Position numbers and translations under genes: made by a program
The notes under the pieces: generated by a model
Seen by the model: the letters and a program-made list of their open reading frames with translations, nothing else
Told to the model about the DNA's origin: nothing
Databases searched by the model: none
From: Cavia porcellus
Lineage: Eukaryota > Chordata > Mammalia > Rodentia > Caviidae
Assembly (NCBI RefSeq): GCF_034190915.1
Contig: NW_026947486.1
Coordinates: 25,331,344 to 25,395,343 of the forward strand
Length of the DNA stretch: 64,000 nt
Direction of reading: 5' to 3'
Part shown: piece after piece, positions 34,947 through 45,270 of the stretch
Layout of the letters: every line of letters begins with the position of its first letter
Position numbering within the stretch: the first letter of the stretch is position 1

Positions 34947-35611
34947 TTTTAATTTTATTTAAAAGGAAAAAGAGAAAAAACAAAACAATACAAAGTGGTG
35001 TAAGGGTACAAGTAATAGAGAACTACAAAAAAAAAATAGTAAAAAATCACCAGTTAATAGATTACACATTATCATCTTAGAGATAGTTGCTCAAGTCACA
35101 GTATCAAAGCATACAAAGTGAACATTCAAACAGAGAGACTGCAAACAGTTGTGTTCAATGATCCAACCAAAGACATTAATATGGTCAGCTATTTAACACC
35201 CCTAAACACACTTGCAGTTGTATCCTTTAGAGCACTTTTTTCTCTCTCTTTTTTTACAAAAATTTACACATTTTGGGTTTTATTACTTTTTAGTTCTTAT
35301 TATTTTTTTTGGAAGAGAATAAAGTCAAATATGGCAAAACAAAGCTGTCAGTCAAAACCAAGGATAGACATAGTACATGATGTAAAAACAGAGTACAAGG
35401 TTATCAACAATGGTTACCATAATGCCTCTTGTTTCCTTAAAAAGAATTGTCTATCTCATTAGGTATTATAAAGTTGAACAAAACAGTAGAGAACAAGACC
35501 AATAAAACTTAAACATTGTAAACATTACAGGACTTACAACGAGATAATAGTCAAACCAGAATGGGCATCTTAGTGAATCTTATTGCCTTCAAAGTAGTTG
35601 CCTATACCCTC
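34947..35611 (-). mobile_element. Nested L1-type 3' tail with 20-bp TSD
   Basis: A 665-bp minus-strand LINE 3'UTR, starting with a T-rich run on the plus strand (tttaattttatttaaaagg). It is flanked by the direct repeat aaactagaagccatactctt (34927-34946 and 35612-35631), which matches in all 20 positions. Its content matches the 3' part of the HAL1-like element at 59791-60420, so it may be a 5'-truncated copy of that family or of its L1 partner. Confidence 0.85.
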
Positions 35612-35956
35612 AAACTAGAAGCCATACTCTTAAGTGAAATAAATCAGACTTGCATTTGTAAACATTGTGTTGTCTCTCTAATGTAAGAAACTGAAAGAGA
35701 AAATAAATTCAAATGGTACAATAAATATTGTGAAAGAGGAAGAAACTGATCAAAAGGAAAGATAACTGGGATTGTAGAAAGGAGAAAAGTTGAAAGAGAA
35801 AATTATATATATGCAATTTAGTTAAGCCAATTGTATTACTTACTTCATTAGTTCATTGAAAGGAGCAGTTAGTACTTATATTGTTTGATCAACTATGAAT
35901 GCCTATATTTGGTAATCTGAGCAACAATTTTGAAGACAACAATATCCAATATAACA

Positions 35957-36322
35957 CATGAAAGGTTTTTGCCCTAGTATAAACTACTGGCCATTATGGC
36001 AGTATTCTAACATGGCAGAAGGTCAAAGCAAAAATCACACTTACCCTGATGACCACTTGTTTCTCCTTCCCCTTCAGCACTGTTTACAGCTTCCTCTCTT
36101 CTTTCTCAAGCATGCAAAGAGAACTCCAATAAGTTCCTCATGTGTCATCAATGCCCACCCCAAGTGCCACTTCAAGCCAGAGGTCATATAACCTTCAACC
36201 GCCTATTTATCTTGCAGAGAAAAAAGTCCAACCCCATGGGTTGCAAACCTCTCTCCACGTCCTCTATAAAGGTGTTCTTTTTCTTTCTCTTTGATTCTCT
36301 ATTGCACTACAAAAACCTAATA
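35957..36322 (+). repeat. 5' LTR of the endogenous retrovirus
   Basis: About 366 bp starting tgaaaggtttttgcc. A TATA-like box tataaa is at 36265-36270, followed by a pyrimidine-rich run (ttctttttctttctctttg) and the primer-binding site at 36325. I cannot define the 3' boundary exactly because no second LTR is available for comparison, and no clear aataaa was seen. Confidence 0.55.
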
Positions 36323-36324
36323 TT

Positions 36325-36344
36325 TGGTGCCATATGACTCAGAT
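36325..36344 (+). promoter_or_regulatory. Primer-binding site, tRNA-His-like
   Basis: The sequence tggtgccatatgactcagat follows the LTR. It resembles the 18 bases complementary to the 3' end of tRNA-His, with two extra bases and a few changes. First-strand synthesis of such retroviruses starts here. Confidence 0.6.
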
Positions 36345-37237
36345 TGGCAGTATGTGTGGGGTCCTGGGGTCACCCCCCATTTTGAGCTTCCCTACCTAGG
36401 AACTACCTTTCAGTCCTCTAAGGCCTGCCTATTTTCCATTGCTTGCCTGTATGCAACACCGGTCTATCTCAATTGTCACAGGTGAGCCACCTCTCAGATC
36501 AGGGTTTCCTATACCCAGGATGGTCCTCATGCCCTGAGGCAGAGCTATTGTCTTGGCTTATCTCTAATTTGGTCATTATGGTGAATACTTTTCCTTGTTC
36601 CCCAAAAACACACCTCTGGGGTATCTGTTTCATAACCTTGGTGCTCTTGGTCTCAGGAAGAAATAAAAACAAATGGCTTATCTTTTACCCCAGGGAGCTT
36701 GGACAACCTAGAAATTTGACAGCAGCCAATGGCCTAAGGGGGGTGACTTTTGACTCTTCTATCCTTCAAGATTTATATAACTTTTGTTATAGCAATGATG
36801 AGTGGTTAGAAATCCACGTCCAGACCTTTTTCATTGTGAGGATGTGCCTCTCTCTTATTCAGTCATATAAGGCAGCACAAGTACTTCGGGCTCACTCTAC
36901 TCCACCAGATTCTTTTCTTTCCTCTCCACTGGACCCCTTAGATGATGTGTTTTCTATCTTTACCCCATTCCCCCAAATCCCCAATCCCAAACCTCTCAGC
37001 CTTCTTAACTGGAAGTTTTTGAGCCCCCTGCTTCAACCTTCCCTTTCTTCACCACCAGCAATCTCTAACACTTCCTTTACTTCCTCTCCCCAATCTCAGA
37101 CTCCTCAATCCCCTGAACCTGAGCCCCCTATCCCACCAGCTCCCCCTCAGTTCATGCATCAACATTTTGCCCTCCAGCTCACCACACTTGATCTCATGTC
37201 TCTCAGTCACCTAGCAAACCACTTAGTATTCAACCAC

Positions 37238-37465
37238 CATCTTGCATTGCAACACCGTGTGGTTCTGAGCAGCCATCTTGCTGTAAGTCACAAGGAGGAC
37301 AGCTGCCACCTTGTGGTCCTCCACCATGTGACAGCCTGTGGTCATCTTGTGATAGTTCACATGGTATATGGTCACCATCTTGCATTCCCTCACCATGTAA
37401 CCAACAACAGAGCATCTTGTTGCAAGTCACATGGTAACCAATCACCATCTTGTGCTTCCCTGTCA
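37238..37465 (+). repeat. ~34-bp minisatellite inside gag
   Basis: Seven tandem units beginning ccatcttg or a close variant at 37238, 37273, 37306, 37342, 37375, 37412 and 37445. Spacing alternates 35, 33, 36, 33, 37 and 33 bp, giving a dimer of about 69 bp. The second half of each unit has a tcacatgg-type motif. The array lies inside the open 357-codon frame and encodes a His-rich stretch with repeated HLV/HLA and HHV. Confidence 0.75.
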
Positions 37466-37580
37466 CATGGTTTGTTTGTTTGTTTGTTTGTTTGTTTGGG
37501 GTTTTATTGGTACTAGGAATCAAACTCAGTACCTTACACTTGCCAGGCAGATACTTACACTATTGCGCTAAATCCCTAGC
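37466..37580 (-). mobile_element. ID-type SINE with (TTTG)n tail
   Basis: The plus strand begins with six TTTG repeats, which is the reverse of a (CAAA)n tail, then ttggtactaggaatcaaactcagtacc (B box reversed) and actattgcgctaaatccctagcc (A box reversed). It is inserted in gag and terminates the long frame. Confidence 0.75.
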
Positions 37581-38679
37581 CTGGTTGAGCACCCTGTAAC
37601 TGTCACAGATGCCTGCTGGGTGGATGGCAGCTCAGTGACCATCTACAACTCCCACTCTACAGCCTTTTCAGCCTCAATCCCAATTTTCTCTTTGGGAACA
37701 GGTTGGTCCTGAGAGACTAGTTCATATCCATATTCCTTATTCCTTCATCAACCTATCTCAAATTAACCAAAAATTAGGTTTCTTTTCTGCTGACCTACAA
37801 ACTTACAATAGAAAGTTGAAACTTATCAGCAATCATTATGATTAACAAGGATGTTTATTCAATTCTGAACACCGCTCTTAGCTCACAACAGTGAGCTTAA
37901 TTATGGCAAGGAGCTGAAGACGTCTATCATAGATATAAAGCAAATACTGCTGAGAATGACCCTGGGCCTGTTATTGTGCTTGAACAGGACCCTAACTGGA
38001 ATTACCAAAATGGAGAAGGTTCTTATAAAGTACATAATATGATTAAATGTATACTTTTGGGCATTAATAAAATAGCTCACAAACATACTAATTCTAACAA
38101 GCTTTTAAAACAGGTCCAGGAGGCTAAGGGAAACCCTGCTATATTGCTAACACATCTTAGGGACACTCTAATTAAGTTTACTAATGTAAACACAGAATCT
38201 CATGAAGGGACAATTCTTATTAACTCATTTTATTTCTCAGTCTTCCCCTGGCATTTGGGCAAAACTATAAAAGGCTAAACTTCACCCTCAAACTCCACAG
38301 AGAGACCTTCTTATTATGGTTTTTCATGCTTTCAACAACAGAGATAAAACTCAAAAGGAAGAAAAAGAGGAACAAAAAAAGTTGCTAAATATCTAATTGC
38401 TCTTTTAGCAGTGGCATTTTGGGCTCCTAACAGGTAAAGCAAAACAAGCCAGAGCAGCCTGAGCCCCTTCCAGACCACACTTCAAGTCTGACAAACAAGG
38501 AAACTGGGCAATAAAATGCCCCAATTTGTAGCCTCCTCTGGGGCCTTGCCCCCTCTACAATCTCAAGGGCCACTGGAAGAGCAATTGTCCTAGATGCCAG
38601 AGAGTGGGTAAGCCATCCTTCAATTCCTTACCCTCACAGGAGATCTCATCACCACCAAATTCACTGCTGGCTGATCTAC

Positions 38680-39144
38680 TTGGACTTGCCACTGAAGAAT
38701 CTTGATGGGGCTCAGGAACTGTGGCCCCCATTAAGGTATCATTCTCAGAGTCCTGAGTCTCACTGGAGATCTCAGGTAAGACACTCTTTACTTGTAGACA
38801 CAGGGGCCATATACAGTGTTCTTTCTGAGTTTTCAGGCCACTGTATAAAATCTATAGTCTCTGTAGTGATGTTGATGGTCAACCTACACAGCCTCTTCAA
38901 ACAAGGCCCATTTCATGCAGGTTCCAAAATCTTCTTTGCCCATAGCTTTCTGGTAATACCAACATGTCTCATATCACTTTCACATAGAGATATTCTCCAA
39001 AAGCTTAACTTCTTCTTTACCTTCTCCTTCCCCACTGCTCTCACCCTCAAAACACCATCACAATGTGTCACAAACTCACTCCCTCCTAAACCTCTTTCCT
39101 TTATTGATCCCATAGCCTGGGGCTCCTCTAAACCCCTTCTGTGA
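38680..39144 (+). pseudogene. pro: Retroviral protease remnant (open 154-codon frame)
   Basis: Aspartic protease of the retroviral type, which cleaves the Gag-Pol polyprotein. The active-site motif is preserved as LLVDTGAIYSVLSEFSG, with the catalytic Asp codon at 38797-38799. A second conserved patch, FFAHSFLVIPTCLISLSHRD, follows. In this family the protease is normally translated with pol by readthrough or frameshift; here the frame is open but isolated from RT by a stop at 39144. Confidence 0.75.
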
Positions 39145-40540
39145 TACTCATACTACTTCTGTATTAATTTGTGTCAGACATCCTTCAATCATTCCTTGCA
39201 TTCCCCAATATCCTATAGCTCCCAAACATCAACAGGGGCTCAAACCTATACTCAAGTATCTTTTAGACAACGGTTTTTTTCAAACCTACCAATTCACCCT
39301 ACAGTAACCTCATTTTCCTGGCAATCAAGCATAATGGATCCCATCATCTGGTATAAGACCTTAGGATAATCAATGATGCTTTTACCCAGTGATGCTAAAC
39401 TTACACTATGTTCTCTCATATTCCTCAATCCACTATTCAATTCACAGTCCTAGATATTAAAGATGCTTTTTTTTACCATCCCATCTACATCCTGATTGTC
39501 AAGATTTCTTTGTGTTTATGTAAATCCTACCATAGACTCTCAGGTCTCAACCTCCCTACACAGTACTCTCTCAAGGATTCATGGACATTCCTCATTTTTT
39601 TTGGTACCAGAGATTAAACCCTGGACTGTGCACCTGCAACACAAGTGCTTATGCCACTGAGCTAAATCCCCAGCCCCTCCTCATTTCTTTAGCCAAGCCC
39701 TGGCTGCTCACCTTACAGCTCTTAACCTCAAATCCAGCACATTCCTTCAATACATTAATGACCTCCTGTGTTCTCCATCTCGCACTTTACCCATACAACA
39801 TAAAACAACACTCTTAAGTTTTCTCTCCAATAATGGATAAAGGGTTTCACCTGCTAAATCCCAAGTAGCTTCCCCAAAGATCAAATATCTGGGTTGCTCT
39901 CTCACTCCTACAACTGAGTCCATCACCACAGATCACAAGGTGATTCTTGTCACAAACAAACAACAGGTTTATCCTTTCTGAGTTCAGCTAATTTCTTTTG
40001 TCTCTGGATTCCTAACTTTGTAGCTCTAGAAAGCTTCCTACAAGGGCTCTTTTTCAGAACCCCTAGACCCCACTTCACCTATATATTCCTCTTTCATAAG
40101 CTAAAAGAGGCTCTCCTAAGGGCTCCAGCCCTTACCCTTCCTCATGACACCCAACACTTCACTCCTTATGCTGCCTCTCAAGGTCACAATACCATAGGTA
40201 TACTAGGACACAAAAAGAGACCTTCCTTTCAAGCAACAGCCTACTCACCAAAACAGTTAAATGACACAGAGTGAGGATGGGTATTTTGTTACTGAGCCCT
40301 TGTAGTTGCAGCTCTACTAACAGAGAAAACTATAAAGTTCACATCAGAACAATTTATTACAGTATATTTACCTCATCATCTAAATGATCTTATCTCACGT
40401 AAGACACTCACTGCTCTGATGACCCCTTCTCACCTTCAACAGGCACATCTAGTCCTTTCTCAAGACCTTTCTATCTCTATTGCAACCAGTAGTCTTTTTG
40501 ACCCAGCAATTTTGTTTCCCTCCCTTTTTTGAGGTCTTAA
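39145..40540 (+). pseudogene. pol: Reverse transcriptase remnant with SINE insertion
   Basis: RNA-directed DNA polymerase. Palm motif A is seen as FTVLDIKDAFFYHPI near 39445, with its Asp kept. An ID SINE (39599-39678) interrupts the domain. The active-site tetrad reads YIND at 39751-39762 (within FLQYINDLLCSPS), so the first of the two Asp residues is changed to Asn. The connection continues through LLRAPALTLPHDTQHFTPYA (40110-40180). Several frameshifts and stops occur, one at about 39368 before motif A. Confidence 0.75.
39599..39678 (-). mobile_element. ID-type SINE
   Basis: The minus strand reads ggctggggatttagctcagt, then ggcataagcacttg with an exact A box, a B-box region (ggtttaatctctgg) and an A tail. 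It is flanked by the 8-bp direct repeat cctcattt (39591-39598 and 39679-39686). It is inserted in the retroviral RT. Confidence 0.85.
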
Positions 40541-41010
40541 TGATGACTCCCACACCTTTACATTAGTAGCACACCTCTATCTTTAGCCTTTGACACATGA
40601 TTCATAGATTGCAGTTCAACAAACACAGACAATCAGAAGAGACCAAGATATACAATAGCTAATTAGCCAAGAGTCATAGAGATGAATCCACTACCACCTG
40701 GGACATCTTCACAAAAGACAGAATTTATTGCTCTTAAATGGGCTCTTACATTGGCAAAGAACAAGATCATGAATATATACACCAATTCAAAGTACACGTT
40801 TAGCATTTTACAATCCCATGCTGCCATCTAGCAAGACAGTGGTTTTATCAATACTCAGGGAACACCCATTATTAATACACTTCTCATCCTTAAACTCCTA
40901 TAGAAACAGCTCAACTTCCAAAGCAAGCAGCAGTTATTCATTACAGAGGACATCAGAATTTTCAGATTACTTGGCTCAGGACAATGCTTTTGCAGATACA
41001 TAAGCCAAGT
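40541..41010 (+). pseudogene. pol: RNase H remnant
   Basis: Follows RT in retroviral order. The segment SSQKTEFIALKWALTLAKNK (40710-40770) holds the conserved Glu. The next catalytic position, in NIYTNSKYTF at about 40778-40805, has Asn where Asp is expected. Stops are frequent upstream. Confidence 0.65.
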
Positions 41011-41039
41011 TCAATGCATAAAGGCCGTATCCTTTTCAT

Positions 41040-41870
41040 TTTTCCTGCTAGTCCCAAACTCTCTAACTCAGCCTAGCTACTTACCAAAGCAATTACAATT
41101 GCTTCACATACCAGGTTGCACAAAAACATTCAGGTATGGATTTTCCAAGGATCAAAACTTGTTTTCCCAGATCATCAGACCTTAGATATCATCACTGACT
41201 TCAATAACTGTTTTCATGTGGAATCACAGACCCTATGCAGAGTCTTATCCCCAGTAGTTACACATCCTTTTCTGAGGGCTATCATCTTCCAGGTTACTCA
41301 CACCTGTCATCTCTGTGTTAAAACTTCTCCTCAGGGACACATACAACCCCCTTTCTTTCCTACTTACCAATTTTGTGTACACACTCCTATTCAGGACTGA
41401 CAGAGATTTTACACACATGCTCCACCAAAAACCTCTTAAATATCTTCTTACCTTTGTCTGTACATTTTCAGGATGCATAGAAGCCTTTCCCATAACCAGA
41501 GAAACTGCTGATGTAGTTACTAAAGTCCTATTACAAAAAATCATTCCTAGGTTTGGTCTACTTCAGAGTATCCACTCAGATAATGGTCCAGGCTTTATTT
41601 CTCAAATCACTCAGCAGGTATCCTTAAGCTTACGTATCACCTGGTGCCTACACATTCCATACCATCTTCAATCCTCAGGGAATGTAGAAAAGGCAAATGA
41701 TCTCATAAATCTAATTTTAGAGCTACACCAACCTTAACCTCAACTTCTTCAACTAGCTTTAGCTAAACTCAGAGCACTTTCTCAGGTTTCTATCTTTCTA
41801 AGCCCTTTTGAACTCATGCATGGCTGATCATTCCTATTCCACAATCTTCCTGCCTTCCAAAGTCTCCCTC
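41040..41870 (+). pseudogene. pol: Integrase remnant, N-terminal and core part
   Basis: Integrase joins viral DNA to the host. The zinc-binding region includes HTCHLCVKT at 41300-41326. A 140-codon frame (41315-41737) carries the core: VCTFSGCIEAFP, where Cys replaces the first catalytic Asp, then HSDNGPGFISQ with the second Asp, and GNVEKANDLI with the Glu. The gene is broken by the HAL1-like insertion at 41871. Confidence 0.75.
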
Positions 41871-42588
41871 AGCAAATATGGTAGAAATAACAACTGGCTA
41901 CAGAAGCTCCCTGAGATAGTCAACTTAGAATTCAACATAATATGGAGTAGAGAGCCCCAAACAGAGGGAGATGAATTTTTTCATTCCAAGAAGAAATTAA
42001 GGTGACTTGTCGATCATCTAAGGTCCCACTGCAACTTGCTGAGCCATCCAAGGTCCTGCTGCTTCGACTCACTGGAGGTGCAGTTACAATGAGTTCAGGG
42101 GTTCAGCGAACCAAATGGAGGGCTGAGTTGGCAGGGTGCCTACATTGACCTGTGGTTAGTGACAGGACTGGAGCCATTCCATAAATAGGGGAGCTCCAGT
42201 GGATGACCTTCTGGGGCCGTGCAAGACTGGAAAACACAAGGGGCAGCAGTAACTTCAGTCAGTTGTTCCCAAAAAGGATTGTTGGAGTGAGCTAGGCCCA
42301 GGTCATGTGACCTGGCTGGGACACAATAGCTTAATCCGAGGCCAAGTCCCTGCAGTGGTGGTGCACACTAACCACACTGGCCCAGTGGGGTCTCGGAGTT
42401 TGCTGGTCTGGAGGGGAAGCAGCACAAAGTAATACAGTGAGAGCCACAGCAACCTGCCTGATCTGGAGGGGAGGGGCCAGCATACACTGTCCCTGTCTGC
42501 AACTCACTAGCACATGGCAGTGGAAAGGCTCATCTAGCCAGTGCATTTCAAAAGAATTGTAACGAACAAAGAAAGAAACTGGGGCCTC
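41871..42588 (+). other. HAL1-like 5'UTR
   Basis: GC-rich leader upstream of ORF1, matching the leaders at 47900-47140 and 62922-62160 read on the minus strand (segments such as ggggagctccagtggat, cagtggtggtgcacactaacc, tggcagtggaaaggctcatc). No tandem array is seen, unlike the L1 leaders in this window. Confidence 0.6.
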
Positions 42589-43831
42589 ATGGAAGAAACA
42601 AAAATAGATGGGAAGAGGAAGCAACAACAAAAGTCCCCAGGCCCCAACCCTGAGAACATTAACCTAAGACAGGTAAATACAAAGGAGAATGAGAACAACA
42701 AACATGCAATATCAGACACAGTGTCAGTGGCCATAAAGAGATATATTCGGGACCTCATGGACGAGTTCAAAAGTGAAATATCTAGCCAAGTAAAGCAAGA
42801 TATAAGAAGATTAATAAAAGAGATGCTAAGCACCCCTCAGGCAGACACAGACAGAAGAAGGGAGGAACTCAAACAAAGGAGAGAACCATTTGATGAAGAA
42901 TATAAACAAAATATAGAATACATGAAGCAGATTCAAAGATATTACCAGGAAATTAAAAACTCTGGAAAGATGGCAAATCACCTTGAAAGAAACTAAGGAT
43001 AGATTATCCAAACTGGAGGACAATTTTGCAATGTGGGATTACGAAAGGAAAAACTTTTTAAAAATAACAAGGAAACAAGCAGTAACAATACAAAGGCAAG
43101 AAGATGACAAGTGGATCTACAACTTGAGAATAAAGAATGTGAATGAAGAAGCAGGGGTACAAACAAAGGAACTATAAAGGCTATTCACAGAAATAATTAA
43201 GGAAAAGTTCCCAAACATAGGAAAAGGAAATGATATTCTGATGTATGAGGCATTCAAAACTCCAGGCATCTACAATCCAAACAGAGCTACACTCAGGCAT
43301 ATAATAATCAAGATCCCAGAAATTCAATATAAGAACAGAATATTAAAAGCTGTTAGAGACAAGAAACAGATCACCTATAAAGAAATGCCCATCAGAATAA
43401 TGGCAGACTTCTCGACACAAACCATCAAATAAAGAAGAGCATGGAGTGAAATATTCGAAGCCCTGAAAGAAAATAACCTCCATCCCAGATTGACATACCC
43501 TGCTAAACTATCTCTAGAAATTAATTGAGAAACATGATGCTTCCAAGACAAAGAGGAACTTGGGAAATTGACAACCACCAATGCATTCTAGTGAGAGAGA
43601 GAAAAGTAATAGGATTCCAGGATCAGTGGCAGAGAGGCCTCAATGAATGCAGCAGAAAACAGAATGAAGAAGATACGCAGACAACTGATGGCAAAAAAAG
43701 AGAAGAACAGAGATGAGGCAGAGAAAATTTTATTCAAAACTGATATGATTGATAGTATCAAGTCTGAGAGTATAGGCAACTACACTGAAGATGACAAGAC
43801 TCTACGATACACATTCTGGTTTGATAACTGA
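42589..43831 (+). pseudogene. HAL1-like ORF1 pseudogene
   Basis: L1-type ORF1p. The ATG at 42589 (MEETKIDGKRKQQQKS...GPNPEN) agrees with the start of the minus-strand copy at 47137 (MEGTKNMGRGSNKK). A coiled-coil half is open to 42996 (REELKQRREPFDEEYKQN). After a frameshift the RRM follows (IYNLRIKNVNEEAG, 43110), then the C-terminal domain (RHIIIKIPEIQYKNRILKAV at 43299; MADFSTQTIK at 43400; NLHPRLTYPAKL at 43480). A charged tail (43643-43831) extends the protein beyond usual L1 ORF1 and also appears in the 59791 copy. At least three frame breaks. Confidence 0.75.
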
Positions 43832-44966
43832 TGCTTTTTGAAGTTCTATACTACATACAAAGTTGTGTTTTTATTAATACTGTTATGCTGTTATGTACTG
43901 ATATATTCTGATGATATAGCCAATTCTATTGGAGATAGTAAGAGACAACACAGGAACCATGGTAGAACTCTTTGTACAATGGTCTTACATGTTTTTTTCA
44001 TTTCATGTGTTTATAGGAATATGTTTTGTTTTGCCATGCTTTGTTTTGTTTCTCCCTCTAATATAGAAAGGATAGAAATACATGGTAAGACTCATGCATG
44101 TGTAGAATCTATAAACAGTTTATGAGAACTGATCTTATGACACATGATGAAATGAATAGATTTGAAGAATAAGAGACACTAAAATACCCAGTGCTGATCC
44201 TGGAGTGTCATAATGTGAAACCCAGCAATAGTATTATTCTTTGTTCAGAGTGTTATTAGCCTGCTTGGGTTTGTTCAGTCTCCACATAATTGAAGATATG
44301 GTTAACTGCATGTATGTTTAAGTGTACAGGATTGATAACCATATTTCTAAGTTTTTGTCGTATAGTTGAACATAACTATTTGTAGTCTCACTGTTTGAAT
44401 CCCTACTTAATAAGCTCCACTTTAGTATCTTGAATAACTATTTGTAAGAAGACAATCTGGAATCATCAACTAGTGATTTTTTTACTGTATTTTTTCTTTG
44501 AAATTATATGTTATTTCTATCCATTTTCTGTTTTGTTTAGTCTTTCTTTAAATTAAATTTGTAAAAAAAGACACTAGAGTACCCAGTGCTGGTCACAGAG
44601 TATCATGATGTGAAATCCAGCAATACTATTATTCTTTGTTAAGAATGATTTTAACCTGCTTTAGTTTGTTTAATCTCAACATGATTGAAGATATGGATAA
44701 CTGCATGTATGTTTAAACTTATAGGATTGACAACCATGTCACTAAGTTTTTTTTTGGACAGTTGAACAGAACTGTTTGCAGTCTGGCTGTTTGAATTCCC
44801 ACTTTTCATGTTCCATATTTGTATCTTGAACAACTATTTGTAAAATGACAATATGTAAACATCAACAAGTGATTTCTTACTGTTTACTTTTTCCTCTGAA
44901 TGTATGTATTATTTCTACTTATTTTCTGTTTTGTTTAGTCTTTCTTTAAATAAAATTTTAAAAAAA
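43832..44966 (+). other. HAL1-like 3'UTR with tandem 395-bp 3' end
   Basis: AT-rich non-coding region. Two direct repeats, 44175-44569 and 44570-44966, share landmarks in the same order: gacacta(a/g)a(a/g)taccc, cagcaata(g/c)tattattctttgtt, gaagatatgg, actgcatgtatgtttaa and ttttctgttttgtttagtc. Each ends in an A-run. The element therefore has two 3' ends in tandem. Confidence 0.75.
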
Positions 44967-44979
44967 CAAAGTCTCCCTC

Positions 44980-45270
44980 CTCTTGCTGACTACATCCTAA
45001 TCCTCTCCTTCTTCCAATACTTGTTACAACAACATGCTGATCTCTGTCTTCCCCAATCCTCTGATGGGACCAAACCAGATCCTCCCATATCCCCAGGAGA
45101 CCTAATTTATCTTAAATCTTCTAAATCCACAAGACTCCTATCATAGTGGAGTGATCCATACCTGGTATTCCTCTCAACTCAATGACAGTCAAGGTCTCTG
45201 GACTGCCATCCTGGTTCAACATCACTCAGGCTAAGTAGGTTCAGTTATAGCTCCCAAATCCCCCATTATA
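44980..45270 (+). pseudogene. pol: Integrase C-terminal remnant
   Basis: Retroviral pol resumes after the nested LINE. The open frame to 45146 includes SDGTKPDPPISPGDLIYLKS, a C-terminal integrase-type segment, and stops after STRLLS. Downstream sequence has further stops. Confidence 0.6.

Larger units (their letters stand above)
30800..35956 (+). mobile_element. LINE-1, plus strand, with two nested insertions
   Basis: Starts in the ORF1 RRM (FSKHVNRIWHADKCGI-like, 30800), then the ORF1 end (to about 31200), ORF2 (31325 to about 34946), and a 3'UTR resuming at 35632 until the retroviral LTR at 35957. A MaLR LTR (32522-32868) and a minus-strand L1 tail (34947-35611) are nested in ORF2. Removing those leaves ordinary L1 order. 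Confidence 0.8.
36443..38660 (+). pseudogene. gag: Retroviral gag remnant
   Basis: Gag forms the virion core. A frame of 357 codons from 36443 is open to 37516. Its first third has matrix-like features (KWLIFYPRELGQP, SILQDLYNFC, EIHVQTFF) and it then becomes proline-rich (36900-37200). A ~34-bp minisatellite (37238-37465) and an ID SINE follow. Capsid sequence resumes in other frames: the ERLVHIHIPYSF segment near 37705 and QDPNWNYQNGEG at 37984, then KCILLGINKIAHK and LTHLRDTLIKFTN to 38278. Two zinc knuckles near 38500-38610 are degenerate: the second has CPLYNLKGHWKSNC, with Tyr in place of a Cys. Several stops separate these pieces. Confidence 0.75.
41871..44966 (+). mobile_element. Full-length HAL1-like LINE (ORF1 only) with 13-bp TSD
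   Basis: A 3,096-bp element flanked by the perfect direct repeat caaagtctccctc (41858-41870 and 44967-44979) in the retroviral integrase. It has a 5'UTR of about 720 bp, one L1-type ORF1, a 3'UTR and an A-rich end (taaaattttaaaaaa). No endonuclease or RT sequence is present anywhere in it. HAL1 (half-L1) elements are known L1 derivatives with ORF1 only. The 5' end (atggtagaaataac...agaagctccctgagat) matches the 5' end of the element at 59791-62922. Confidence 0.8.

Noticed and set aside
36443..37516. 357-codon open frame as a host gene
   Set aside because: It lies just after an LTR and primer site, has matrix-like then proline-rich sequence, and is followed by capsid, zinc-knuckle and protease segments. 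It is retroviral gag, and its second half is a minisatellite plus SINE.
37901..38278. Separate small gene at 37976-38278
   Set aside because: The 100-codon frame matches the retroviral capsid position and order, so it is part of gag.
39599..39678. tRNA gene suggested by perfect A box
   Set aside because: It has an A tail, target-site duplications and no complete cloverleaf; it is an ID-type SINE. The same applies at 10819, 37466 and 50817.
42000..42540. Retroviral env leader downstream of integrase
   Set aside because: At first this looked like pol-env junction sequence, but it matches the leaders at 47140-47900 and 62160-62922 and lies inside the 13-bp duplications, so it is HAL1-like 5'UTR.
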